A DNA stretch of 64,000 bases, taken from positions 124,001-188,000 of the forward strand of contig NZ_BQUT01000001.1 of the NCBI RefSeq assembly GCF_022835675.1, written 5' to 3'. Made by a program: the position numbers and the translations under genes. The stretch's first letter is position 1, and each line of letters opens with the position of its first letter. The DNA is from Companilactobacillus sp. RD055328 (GTDB lineage: Bacteria; Bacillota; Bacilli; Lactobacillales; Lactobacillaceae). This document shows positions 16,132-23,187 of this stretch, one piece after another. The notes below the pieces were generated by a model. That model was not told where the DNA came from. It worked only from the letters and a program-made list of their open reading frames with translations, and did no database searches.

Positions 16132-16160
16132 ATAATTAATGAATTATCATTTTCTTGCTA

Positions 16161-17201
16161 TTAGCCAATTCCGTAGAACGGATCACCGTAATAAGTATAA
16201 GTAATGCTGTAATTAATCATACCTGTTGAAGGATTATTTCTATCAACAGAACCAGTTACTGAAATATTTGAAATAACAGCTGATACAAATTTTGGTTCAT
16301 CAATTTGGTTTGGTTGCGATAAATAATTCTTAACGATATAGCTAGCCACTGCATCATCTGATTGGAAATTACTACTATTACCGAATCCAGTTTGAGGTCC
16401 ATCATCTAGTGTATCCCAGTCAGCACCTGATGGAGCTTGACCTGTTGGAACACCCCAGTATTTGTTATGAGCTGACATATCAATTTTACTCATAACCAAT
16501 TGTTTAATTTTTTCAGCATTTGGTGTGTAAATATCGTCTGTTGGAGGTGTTACTTCTCCACCACCATTGTTTCCACCGTTACCTGGGTTTGATGGGTCTG
16601 TTGTTCCACCACCGTTATTTGATCCACCGCCATTGTTTGATCCACCGCCATTGTTTGAACCACCATTGCCTGGATTTGATGGATTAGTTGTTGAACCATT
16701 ACCATTGTTTGATCCAGAACCATTTGAACTACCATTTCCTGGTGTTGATGGTGTTTGTGTTGATCCATTGTTTCCACCTGTTACAGGTTTGTTTGGATTT
16801 AAGTTATATGTTTTATCATTACCATTAGCATCTTTACCTGTTACTGTTCCGTTTGCGGCGTTAAACCATAATTGGTTGCCCGCATAGATCAAGTCTGCAT
16901 TAGCAATCTTGTTAATTTCTGTTAAACGTTGAACTGAAGTTTCGATACCATTCTTGTTTGCTGCTTCAGCAATTGTTGAAAGCGTGTCACCCCATTTGAT
17001 TGTATAAGGTGTTGTACCATTAGATTTCAACGCTGTTTGAATTGATTCAACTGAGTTAGCTGTCCATGTTGCAGCATCAACATTATTTGAGTCCATAGCT
17101 GTTAGTCCTAGACCAACCCCTAAAGCTAAGGCACTTGTTGTGATAGCTTTTTTAGCCATCTTATTGTGTTTCATCTTTCTGATTTGTTTTCTTGTTAGCA
17201 T
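16161..17201 (-). CDS. Secreted LysM-domain cell-wall protein
   Basis: The 346-aa product has a signal peptide (hydrophobic core ITTSALALGVGLGLTAM, cleavage after DAATW region). One LysM repeat lies at about residues 65-110 (PYTIKWGDTLSTIAEAA, INKIANADLIYAGNQLW). A long Gly/Asn/Ser/Pro linker (residues about 138-222) with repeated SNNGGG units follows, then a C-terminal domain of about 115 residues ending in YGDPFYGIG. LysM binds peptidoglycan. The C-terminal domain is not recognised and no hydrolase catalytic motif is visible. GGAGGAAG precedes the ATG. A cre-like site overlaps its promoter. Confidence 0.9.
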   Translation of the reverse strand: MLTRKQIRKMKHNKMAKKAITTSALALGVGLGLTAMDSNNVDAATWTANSVESIQTALKSNGTTPYTIKWGDTLSTIAEAANKNGIETSVQRLTEINKIANADLIYAGNQLWFNAANGTVTGKDANGNDKTYNLNPNKPVTGGNNGSTQTPSTPGNGSSNGSGSNNGNGSTTNPSNPGNGGSNNGGGSNNGGGSNNGGGTTDPSNPGNGGNNGGGEVTPPTDDIYTPNAEKIKQLVMSKIDMSAHNKYWGVPTGQAPSGADWDTLDDGPQTGFGNSSNFQSDDAVASYIVKNYLSQPNQIDEPKFVSAVISNISVTGSVDRNNPSTGMINYSITYTYYGDPFYGIG

Positions 17202-17223
17202 AATCTTCCTCCAAATTTTATGT

Positions 17224-17242
17224 TGTTAACGCTTTAATTATA
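17224..17242 (-). promoter_or_regulatory. -10 box and cre-like site of the LysM gene
   Basis: TATAAT (17237-17242) directly abuts TTAAAGCGTTAACA (17224-17237), which matches the cre consensus TGNAANCGNTNNCA at all fixed positions but the second. CcpA bound there would cover the transcription start. Confidence 0.5.
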
Positions 17243-17318
17243 ATTTAATTATATATTTATTGCTATATTTATTTTACTTTTATATCTTCTCTGCTCTTTA
17301 AGAGACAAAAAAAATATT

Positions 17319-17347
17319 CTATCGTAGCTATAAGAACTAAACGATAG
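17319..17347. promoter_or_regulatory. Inverted repeat before the XRE regulator gene
   Basis: CTATCGT (17319-17325) and ACGATAG (17341-17347) form a 7-bp inverted repeat with a 15-base spacing, ending at the ribosome binding site. It is a plausible autoregulatory operator of the regulator that follows. Confidence 0.45.
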
Positions 17348-17357
17348 AGGTAACTAA

Positions 17358-17669
17358 ATGCTTGATACTATTAGTCGCATGATTAGAGACCGTCGTAAAG
17401 CGCTCGGTTTTACAATTGAAGAGCTTGCTGAAAAATCAGGCAGCTCATACAGTTTTATCTCCAGAATAGAGCGTGGCGAAGTTGACAATCTCAAACTTAA
17501 AAAACTAAATGATATCGTCAACGCTTTAGGTTTGAAGATGTCAGACCTATTTGTTGATCCAGATTTAACTGGTGTACAAACATTAGAACTAATGCATTAT
17601 CTAGCTAAGCTTCCTAATGACAAACGTGAAGAAGTAGCTAGCACATTATTAAAGGTAATTAATTTATAG
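17358..17669 (+). CDS. XRE-family transcriptional regulator
   Basis: The 103-aa product has an HTH_3 domain at residues 6-62: IRDRRKALGFTIEELAEKSG, then SYSFISRIERGEV, the recognition helix, then LKKLNDIVNALGL. A 40-residue helical tail (LELMHYLAKLPNDKREEVAS) probably dimerises. It is divergent from the LysM gene and convergent with a membrane-protein gene. The inverted repeat just before its start suggests autoregulation, and control of the LysM gene is possible from position. Similar small SinR-like proteins occur both as chromosomal and prophage regulators. Confidence 0.9.
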   Translation: MLDTISRMIRDRRKALGFTIEELAEKSGSSYSFISRIERGEVDNLKLKKLNDIVNALGLKMSDLFVDPDLTGVQTLELMHYLAKLPNDKREEVASTLLKVINL

Positions 17670-17694
17670 TTGATATTTATCAACTATTTTTTTT
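17667..17694 (+). terminator. Terminator of the XRE regulator gene
   Basis: TAGTTGATATTTATCAACTA folds with an 8-bp stem and is followed by eight T after one A on the plus strand. It overlaps the 3' end of the convergent gene. Confidence 0.85.
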
Positions 17695-18180
17695 GCTCTT
17701 TTTTCTTATCAATAGTGTTATCAACTCATAGATTGCATAAATGATAACTACAAACCACATACTAGCTAGAAATGTGGCTCCACTTTCAAGTGCATCACTA
17801 CTAAGATTTGATCCATTAGTATATGCATCTACAACTTTGAATCCACCAGTCAAAATAGAATACTCTGATATTCCAAAAATAATAACACCAATAATGTAGC
17901 TAATAGTATTTTGTTTTTTCATTATTTTGTTAATAGCAATAACCAATGCTATCGTTGTCAAAATAAGTAATACTATCATGTACATTTTTAACACTGACCC
18001 TTGATGTCTAATTGAATCCATAGTTGAAGAAAAATTCGATATAGTTATGTATCCACCATCACCAACGTTGTTCTCGAATGAAAGCTCAGACATCAAGGCA
18101 AATGTCGTAATAATTCCAATGATGACGCTTAATAACTTATAATTCTTATTTGTTCCATACTTCTCTAAATACTCGTTCAT
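17680..18180 (-). CDS. Four-helix membrane protein, unknown
   Basis: The 166-aa product has four hydrophobic segments: about residues 17-35 (LLSVIIGIITTFALMSE), 65-86, 92-112 and 132-155. It ends in the basic tail RKKSKKNS. Between segments one and two lies an outside loop of about 30 residues. I recognise no family. I chose the ATG at 18180 with GAGGAGG 5-6 bases upstream, dropping 11 residues of the longer frame. It stands apart from the gene upstream by 116 bases with no clear terminator. Confidence 0.75.
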   Translation of the reverse strand: MNEYLEKYGTNKNYKLLSVIIGIITTFALMSELSFENNVGDGGYITISNFSSTMDSIRHQGSVLKMYMIVLLILTTIALVIAINKIMKKQNTISYIIGVIIFGISEYSILTGGFKVVDAYTNGSNLSSDALESGATFLASMWFVVIIYAIYELITLLIRKKSKKNS

Positions 18181-18296
18181 ATTTCCTCCTCTAAAAAATA
18201 ATAAGCAGTACAAGGTTAATTATGCTATAAAGATACTTTTTATGCCATATTATTATTATATAAATACTTACAATGCCACATAAATTACAGAATTAT

Positions 18297-18530
18297 CTAT
18301 CGAATAATATAGAAATTATCATTATTAAATAACCAAGTAGGAATATTTAAGCTATCTTTCTTACCCAAGTGCCCATATAACTGGATTTCTAAGAACTCTT
18401 CAGCGATGCTTCTTATAATGTACTTCTTTTCAGCATGTAACTCACACCATGTCCTAGTTCCGTTATTAATATCTATGAATACCAATAATTTTTTAGGAAT
18501 CAAAATATCATTTGTTGAAATTTTAATCAT
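18297..18530 (-). CDS. Small protein, tandem paralogue A
   Basis: The 77-aa product starts MIKISTNDILIPKKLLVFID. It resembles the N-terminal two thirds of the neighbour at 18527-18847: both have NDIL-x-P, a hydrophobic LxVxxD/E strand, and later YII-x-I or YIV-x-I followed by an LYG or LCSYE element. The ATG overlaps the neighbour's stop (ATGA) and GGAAGGAA lies 5 bases upstream, so 18530 is preferred over 18545. I do not recognise a family. The compact beta-rich pattern and tandem arrangement suggest duplicated small binding or immunity-type proteins. Confidence 0.65.
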   Translation of the reverse strand: MIKISTNDILIPKKLLVFIDINNGTRTWCELHAEKKYIIRSIAEEFLEIQLYGHLGKKDSLNIPTWLFNNDNFYIIR

Positions 18531-18847
18531 AATATTCCTTCCCATGGTTGAGAGTAATCAGCCATCTTACAGAAATACTCATCTGTTGTTACATTGTAGC
18601 CACTGATAACAGAGAACTGTTTACGATGAATAGCTAGAATGAGTAAGTCCAAATTTACTTCAAGCATCTCACTATACTCATCGCTAAAGACTGTATCATA
18701 TTCGTAAGAACATAATCGAACTGTTTGCGTTGTTATTGCATCAACAATATAATCTCTGTCAAACTTCAGTTCTCTAAACTCATCATTTTCATATAACACT
18801 ATTAATTCATCAGTAGGCGTTAATATGTCATTTTCTTTCAAAATCAT
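18527..18847 (-). CDS. Small protein, tandem paralogue B
   Basis: The 106-aa product begins MILKENDILTPTDELIVLYE and ends EYFCKMADYSQPWEGIL. It shares the NDIL-x-P start and the YIVDAITTQTVRLCSYE-type strand with the shorter following gene, and then has an extra C-terminal 35 residues (NLDLLILAIHRKQFSVI). It overlaps that gene by 4 bases and lies 9 bases after the 73-aa gene, so all three are one transcript. No signal peptide or membrane helix is present. Function unknown. Confidence 0.65.
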   Translation of the reverse strand: MILKENDILTPTDELIVLYENDEFRELKFDRDYIVDAITTQTVRLCSYEYDTVFSDEYSEMLEVNLDLLILAIHRKQFSVISGYNVTTDEYFCKMADYSQPWEGIL

Positions 18848-18856
18848 AGCTGAAGC

Positions 18857-19078
18857 CTATAATCCGTATTCTTGAACAATCATTTCCGCGATTTCCGGTA
18901 ATGAGTTTTTTTCTTTGTAATTACTAATCCAATCACTAAGATCAATAACTTCATCATTATTTATTATGATTTTATATATATCAAAAGAATGAAAATCCAA
19001 ATTTGAACTACGAGAATAAATTTCGAATTTCAAATCTTGTAGTAATTTTATATTTTCAATCAGTCTATCTTTTACCAT
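18857..19078 (-). CDS. Small acidic protein, unknown, 73 aa
   Basis: The product starts MVKDRLIENIKLLQDLKFEI and ends PEIAEMIVQEYGL, and is predicted mostly helical with a central IYKIIINNDEVIDLSDWI segment. I recognise no family. The ATG at 19078 has AAGGGGAA upstream, better than two upstream ATGs in the same frame. It is the first gene of the three-gene cluster, and its start lies only 32 bases from the T-run of a terminator, so its transcript may pass through that hairpin. Confidence 0.65.
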   Translation of the reverse strand: MVKDRLIENIKLLQDLKFEIYSRSSNLDFHSFDIYKIIINNDEVIDLSDWISNYKEKNSLPEIAEMIVQEYGL

Positions 19079-19109
19079 AATGTTCCCCTTCATTTTTTGT
19101 TTTGATATC

Positions 19110-19141
19110 AAAAAAGGCCTTAGCCATATTGGCTAAGACCT
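19110..19141 (-). terminator. Terminator or attenuator before the small-gene cluster
   Basis: AGGTCTTAGCC-AATAT-GGCTAAGGCCT followed by six T on the minus strand. No gene ends just upstream on this strand, and the next start codon is 32 bases downstream, so it may be a leader attenuator. A possible promoter TTTACA-17-TACAGT lies immediately upstream of it. Confidence 0.75.
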
Positions 19142-19265
19142 ACTGTAATATAAGGTTTTCAACTTGTAAATACCGTGAATTAATTTCTTATTTTATAAAT
19201 AATATTTTTTTGAATAAATTAATTATAAACTAGTTGTCAAGTCGTGTCAATTTAGTTCGAGAAAT

Positions 19266-19319
19266 AAAAAAACACCTCACAGTGCTGACTGTGAAGTGCT
19301 TCGAAATATTGATATATAA
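19266..19319 (-). repeat. Copy 2 of the rpsI terminator region
   Basis: These 54 bases match 23076-23129 with one difference (T at 19283 versus G). They contain the hairpin CACTTCACAG/CTGTGAGGTG and T-run that terminate rpsI. With the duplicated rpsI 3' end at 19393-19443 they mark the far junction of an integrated element. Between the two copies here (19320-19392) lie about 70 bases not present at the rpsI side. Confidence 0.93.
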
Positions 19320-19392
19320 ATGCAAAGGAAACAACGTTCCGTTACACTCACCTTGTAATTCCTCGTAAGCAATTGAAAATTGCAACGATGAA

Positions 19393-19443
19393 TTAACGTT
19401 TTGAGAATTGAGAAGCTTTACGAGCTTTCTTAAGACCTGGTTT
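19393..19443 (-). repeat. attL: displaced copy of the rpsI 3' end
   Basis: The 51 bases are identical to 23137-23187 except one position that changes a Ser codon TCA to TCT, so the copy still encodes the same final residues [16 protein letters not shown] and stop. It is no longer attached to a gene body. Confidence 0.92.
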
Positions 19444-19554
19444 GACAGTATTTGCAGTCGTTCTGTTTCAATATATTTCATTCAGGATTGAAAATAAGAT
19501 TTTTACAATCTCATAGTTTCATATAGTATCAAATAATTTCAATTATTAAATAAA

Positions 19555-19564
19555 TTCGTACATT
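19555..19564. repeat. Possible integrase arm-type site, left end
   Basis: TTCGTACATT resembles the repeated CTCGTACAT near the integrase end (23047-23066). A single short match, so weak on its own. Confidence 0.35.
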
Positions 19565-19584
19565 AAAATAAAGTAATAAAACGA

Positions 19585-19620
19585 AACAAAAGCGGCAGAA
19601 ATAACTTTCTAGCCGTTTTT
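19585..19620. terminator. Terminator after the cargo operon
   Basis: CGGC-(T)-AGAAA-GTTA-TTTCT-GCCG, with a one-base bulge and T-rich flanks on both sides, follows the nuclease-like gene. Confidence 0.65.
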
Positions 19621-19633
19621 TACGTTCATATTA

Positions 19634-21169
19634 TCAATAAAATTCATTATCATTATAGTATTTTTTTTGATTTTTAATTTCTAGTGAACTCGAATAATCA
19701 TCATAATCATCAAAAAAGCGAGCATAGGATGGTCCTAGACTAATATTTATTCCAATATCCATATCTGGCGGTAAATCTAGTCTATTGTTACTTTTAAAAT
19801 ATCCAAAATGTTCTAATTCATCAGAGGAAATAGATGATATTACATTATAATGAGATAATCTATAGTTCATATACTTTATGAATTCATCAATATCACCACT
19901 ACATCCCCATAAAATTCTTTTCAATGCAGACATATTAACTATCCAAGTATCTGAGTGTTGCTCTTTCAAAAATTCACTAGGAGATTCTGCTAGATTCAAG
20001 TAATCATTAAGGGTTAAACCGATTTTAAAAACTTTTTTATTTTTCCCAAAAATTTTGACTGTCTCTTTTTTATTTTTTTTATCAGAATCATAAAACGAAA
20101 TTAAATCATTACTAATAATTTGCTTGTCAATACGATCGCATTGTTCACATGCCTTTTTTATTACATTGTCAAATTCTCCTTGAAGCCTTATATCCGATAA
20201 ACTTTTATCTCTAAAAACTTCTTTAAACTTTTGTGCTTTACATTCAATAATAAAAACATATTTTTTATATTGCACTAATATGTCATGTTCCGTACCATTT
20301 TTTTCATAGTACGTTCTAACAACGTTCTTTTTGCCAAAAAAATTCTTTAATATTTCTTCGGCATTTTTCTCCAATATTTCTCCTTTAATTTTATTAATTT
20401 CATTAGAAGCGAGAATTTCGTTTAACAAACTGTCAAATACAAAATATGATTGTGGTATATAGAAATTCTTTCCCATCTTTACACCTAATTTCCCACTTAC
20501 TCTTTTAGGTATATCCGTAGGATATACCACATCACTAATTTCATTATCATTAATGAACAGCCGCGATATAACCAGTTCATATTCCTCTTTCGAAAGTAAT
20601 TCTTTTGATAACATTTCCTTTAAATCTTTTTCTCTGAATATATTTTTGGATGCACCCAATACCGCTCCCGTGTTTCTATCTCTAACAATTTCAGATGTTA
20701 AATTCAATAACTTACCAGATAAGTAATATAAAGAAAATCCATAAAGTTTTATTGATACTTCATCAAATAGTCTAAGCATCTCCAAATAATCCCCTGGGGA
20801 ATAGCTAGGATAATTAAATTGATTATTAATATATGTAAAATTAAATCCACTTTCATTCTCAAATTGCTGTTTATTGTATAAGGAATCAATTTTTAAAACT
20901 AATTGTTTAAATATTTCAACTTCTTTAGGATAGTCTATTGTTTTTTTCTTAAATATTATATTTTCTTTAAACGGATAACTAATGATGATAAAAGAAACAT
21001 TAATCATTAATTTCATGGATATTGAAATATATTCTACTTTCTTTTCAACTATTAAATCATTAAAAATTTTAGCCCTCTTTCTTTGTGGTATTTCTGAATA
21101 ATATTTTTTAGATTTAATCATTAATTTTTCAATTGTTTGGGCCTTACTGATCTCATTTTTTATATTCAT
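19634..21169 (-). CDS. PD-(D/E)XK nuclease-like protein, candidate defence effector
   Basis: The 511-aa product has no named family that I recognise. Around residues 261-312 it shows a restriction-endonuclease-like core: GEILEKNAEEIL (helix with Glu), EHDILVQYKKYVFIIECKAQ with Asp, a hydrophobic strand and E-C-K, fitting E...D-x(n)-ExK. An RxQGEFDNVIKKACEQ helix follows. The N-terminal 200 residues are rich in Ile, Lys and Tyr, and the C-terminal 100 end in an acidic-aromatic tail. It starts 4 bases after the AlbA_2 gene stop with almost no ribosome binding site, so translation is probably coupled. AT content is higher than in neighbouring core genes. Confidence 0.75.
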   Translation of the reverse strand: MNIKNEISKAQTIEKLMIKSKKYYSEIPQRKRAKIFNDLIVEKKVEYISISMKLMINVSFIIISYPFKENIIFKKKTIDYPKEVEIFKQLVLKIDSLYNKQQFENESGFNFTYINNQFNYPSYSPGDYLEMLRLFDEVSIKLYGFSLYYLSGKLLNLTSEIVRDRNTGAVLGASKNIFREKDLKEMLSKELLSKEEYELVISRLFINDNEISDVVYPTDIPKRVSGKLGVKMGKNFYIPQSYFVFDSLLNEILASNEINKIKGEILEKNAEEILKNFFGKKNVVRTYYEKNGTEHDILVQYKKYVFIIECKAQKFKEVFRDKSLSDIRLQGEFDNVIKKACEQCDRIDKQIISNDLISFYDSDKKNKKETVKIFGKNKKVFKIGLTLNDYLNLAESPSEFLKEQHSDTWIVNMSALKRILWGCSGDIDEFIKYMNYRLSHYNVISSISSDELEHFGYFKSNNRLDLPPDMDIGINISLGPSYARFFDDYDDYSSSLEIKNQKKYYNDNEFY

Positions 21170-21173
21170 AAAA

Positions 21174-22331
21174 TCAATTGTCTTTCATTATTTTTCTAAT
21201 ATTCAAAACAGTATTTTTTTCAGACACCGTTTTATTTATTAATCTTAAAATTTTATCCTTATCGGTATCATATAAGTCTCTATTCGCCCTGAAATTAATA
21301 CTCTCTTTTTCCGTATCATCAATTAAATCCATATTTTCTATTTCACCATAAATTTTTTCTATATTACTTTCTTCACTTTCATCTTTATATACTATGACGT
21401 TTGAATTTACAAAACTTCCATATCGATCTTCCCCACTAGGAGTCTTGTTCATATATTTGAGTAATTGTTGTACCAAATATTCATAATCATCTACAAAACA
21501 GTAATAATAAAATGACTTCTTATCATTTTTATCATTAATACTCTTTACGTTAGGAACAGTAGATAAAAATCTTGCCCCATCTAAATATATCATCTGCATT
21601 TTATATAATATAATTCCTCTATATTTCAGATAACCTAGTACCCAATCCACTCTCACATCTTCTTGATCAATACTAAGAACATGCAAACTATTCCTTCTTT
21701 TTGAATCTTCATCATCAACAATTTCAACAAAAAAATCGGGAATTAAATTATAAACAAACCCATAATTACTTTCGTAGGGTACCTCAGACCAATTACTAGT
21801 ATCTTTAAGTATATATTTAAATCGTTCTTGAATAGATTCATGCATTCTAAAATGTTTTTCCCATAACTTCTTCACATGATAATAATCTGCGCTTGAATTT
21901 AAGCTTGTATTGGTATCACCGTTTCTGGCAAAAATACTATTAGGTTGGGCGTTCTTATACTTTTTGCTTAAATATATAGGAACATCGTAAGTGTTATAAA
22001 TGGTCACAACATCAACTTCATGACTGTTTATCATGAATGTATCTAAACTTATTATTGGTTTCACCATAGAAGCAATCGAAAGATTATTTATGAAATCAAT
22101 TATATTTTGTTGAGTCATCCTATTTTCGTCATTTTCAACACCTAATACTTTTCCGGTTAAATCCTCCACTCCAAATATTAAATAACAATTGTCACTATGC
22201 AACGTATTTACGAAACTAAAAATATCTTTAATCATTTCATCTTTTTTATTTTTTAAATACCATTTTTGCTTAAAATCGTGTTGTTCATCTTCTGGTATAT
22301 TTATAAGATTTATCAATTGGTGAATGTTCAC
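21174..22331 (-). CDS. AlbA_2 / Schlafen-type putative DNA-binding ATPase-like protein
   Basis: The 385-aa product has an N-terminal AlbA_2 domain (about residues 1-155): EDEQHDFKQKWYLKNK, FSFVNTLHSDNCYLIFGVED, GKVLGVENDENRMTQQNI and a PNSIFARNGDTNTS strand. The middle and C-terminal parts are unrecognised, with a YYYYCFVDDYEYLVQQLL segment. AlbA_2 proteins are related to Schlafen cores, which bind nucleic acid and in some cases cut tRNA or rRNA; whether this one is catalytic is not visible. It is the middle gene of the island operon between a 50-aa ORF and a nuclease-like gene, an arrangement that suggests a defence or abortive-infection system. Confidence 0.82.
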   Translation of the reverse strand: MNIHQLINLINIPEDEQHDFKQKWYLKNKKDEMIKDIFSFVNTLHSDNCYLIFGVEDLTGKVLGVENDENRMTQQNIIDFINNLSIASMVKPIISLDTFMINSHEVDVVTIYNTYDVPIYLSKKYKNAQPNSIFARNGDTNTSLNSSADYYHVKKLWEKHFRMHESIQERFKYILKDTSNWSEVPYESNYGFVYNLIPDFFVEIVDDEDSKRRNSLHVLSIDQEDVRVDWVLGYLKYRGIILYKMQMIYLDGARFLSTVPNVKSINDKNDKKSFYYYCFVDDYEYLVQQLLKYMNKTPSGEDRYGSFVNSNVIVYKDESEESNIEKIYGEIENMDLIDDTEKESINFRANRDLYDTDKDKILRLINKTVSEKNTVLNIRKIMKDN

Positions 22332-22376
22332 AATGTATTATCCTTTCATATAATATTATAAAATCTATTCGTTCGG

Positions 22377-22529
22377 TTATTTGTTAAGCTCTTCCCAAAT
22401 AATATTTCCAATGGTTTGTTTAACTTTAATGAATATACTTGTTAAAACTGTTCTATAATCTGTAGATTCAAATATGTCAATTTCATATTTATCATCATTA
22501 AATGGCAAATCAAATTCTTTATCACTCAT
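22377..22529 (-). CDS. 50-aa small ORF, first gene of the island operon
   Basis: The reading frame starts at an ATG with a perfect AGGAGG 7 bases upstream and codes for MSDKEFDLPFNDDKYEIDIF at its N-terminus, ending in IGNIIWEELNK. It is acidic (pI low by inspection), with an amphipathic C-terminal helix. It lies 45 bases before the AlbA_2 gene on the same strand. I recognise no family. The strong ribosome binding site and position suggest a real protein, perhaps an inhibitor, antitoxin or sensor for the two large proteins. Confidence 0.65.
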   Translation of the reverse strand: MSDKEFDLPFNDDKYEIDIFESTDYRTVLTSIFIKVKQTIGNIIWEELNK

Positions 22530-22572
22530 TCAAAATACCTCCTAAGTCTCTATTAATATTATATCATTTACT

Positions 22573-23025
22573 ATGATTGACCTCTGGTTCATGAATGGAA
22601 AACTAAAGTCCACTAAATCAAATAAGAGTACAAAAATAGTGATTTCTGAAGATCTCGCAACTCTTCTTCTAAAGTGGAAACAAGAGCAATCTGAAGAGTT
22701 AAAATCTGCTGGAATCACTATTGATGAAAATCAATTCATTTTTACTTATAACGATCGACATGGAAATATCAACATTTCAGTTCATACCGATTATCTCAAT
22801 TATCGAATGAAATCAATTGAACATCGCCATTCTGAGTTGAAACATGCTTCACCACATAAATTACGTCACACATACAGCACACTAGCACGTGAAGGTGGCG
22901 CAACTATGGCTCAAATATCTCAAGCTCTTACTCACTCAGATATCAAAACCACAGAGATATATGTAAATACACCCAACGTGGTTGATCTCGCTACTCATCA
23001 AAAATTTGAAGAAAGATTAGATTAG
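22573..23025 (+). pseudogene. int: Tyrosine integrase, C-terminal remnant
   Basis: The 150-aa frame matches only the catalytic C-terminus of a phage/ICE-type integrase: HKLRHTYSTLAREGG with the H-x-x-R pair, ALTHSDIKTTEIYVN with the second His and the nucleophile Tyr. The first catalytic Arg region and the arm- and core-binding domains, normally about 220 more residues upstream, are missing; the frame begins at a Met inside the fold and runs into the promoter region of the cargo operon. It faces rpsI and stops about 110 bases from att, as expected for an rpsI-specific integrase. It is likely inactive. Confidence 0.9.
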
Positions 23026-23046
23026 GAGAAAAAAATCAATGTAAAA

Positions 23047-23066
23047 CTCGTACATTTCTCGTACAT
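23047..23066 (+). repeat. Direct repeat, probable integrase arm-type sites
   Basis: CTCGTACAT occurs twice with an 11-base period (23047-23055 and 23058-23066) between the integrase stop and the rpsI terminator, typical of arm-type binding sites next to an att core. Confidence 0.6.
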
Positions 23067-23075
23067 CACGAAAAC

Positions 23076-23129
23076 AAAAAAACACCTCACAGGGCTGACT
23101 GTGAAGTGCTTCGAAATATTGATATATAA
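23076..23129 (-). terminator. rpsI terminator (copy 1)
   Basis: CACTTCACAG-TCAGCC-CTGTGAGGTG followed by seven T on the minus strand, 8-60 bases after the rpsI stop. The whole segment is duplicated at 19266-19319. Confidence 0.92.
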
Positions 23130-23136
23130 GTATATA

Positions 23137-23187
23137 TTAACGTTTTGAGAATTGTGAAGCTTTACGAGCTTTCTTAAGACCTGGTTT
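23137..23187 (-). repeat. attR: rpsI 3' end used as integration site
   Basis: These are the final 51 bases of rpsI including its stop codon, repeated with one silent difference at 19393-19443. The duplication keeps rpsI intact after integration. Confidence 0.92.

Larger units (their letters stand above)
19266..23187. mobile_element. Decayed integrative element in the 3' end of rpsI
   Basis: The last 51 bases of rpsI (23137-23187) recur at 19393-19443 with one change, and the rpsI terminator region is also duplicated outside the left copy. Between the copies lie a truncated tyrosine integrase next to rpsI and a three-ORF cargo operon. Such target duplication is what integrases that use the 3' end of a gene leave, since the incoming att restores the gene's end. 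Arm-type TCGTACAT repeats occur near both ends. The integrase lacks its N-terminal two thirds, so the element should be immobile without help. Confidence 0.85.

Noticed and set aside
16567-16740. Repeat array in the LysM gene considered as CRISPR or tandem-repeat element
   Set aside because: The units are short in-frame SNNGGG-type codon repeats without spacers; this is a protein linker.
16567-16887. Pro/Phe-rich plus-strand ORF and an overlapping Met/Gln-rich frame opposite the LysM linker
   Set aside because: Low-complexity shadows of the Gly/Asn/Ser repeat coding region; no ribosome binding site, composition dictated by the linker repeats.
19230-19481. 83-aa minus-strand ORF across the left att copy
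   Set aside because: It reads the rpsI 3' end in a wrong frame and runs through the duplicated terminator; no ribosome binding site or family pattern. It is a by-product of the duplication.
22573-23025. Considered as an intact integrase
   Set aside because: Only the catalytic C-terminal third is present; the N-terminal domains and first catalytic Arg region are missing.
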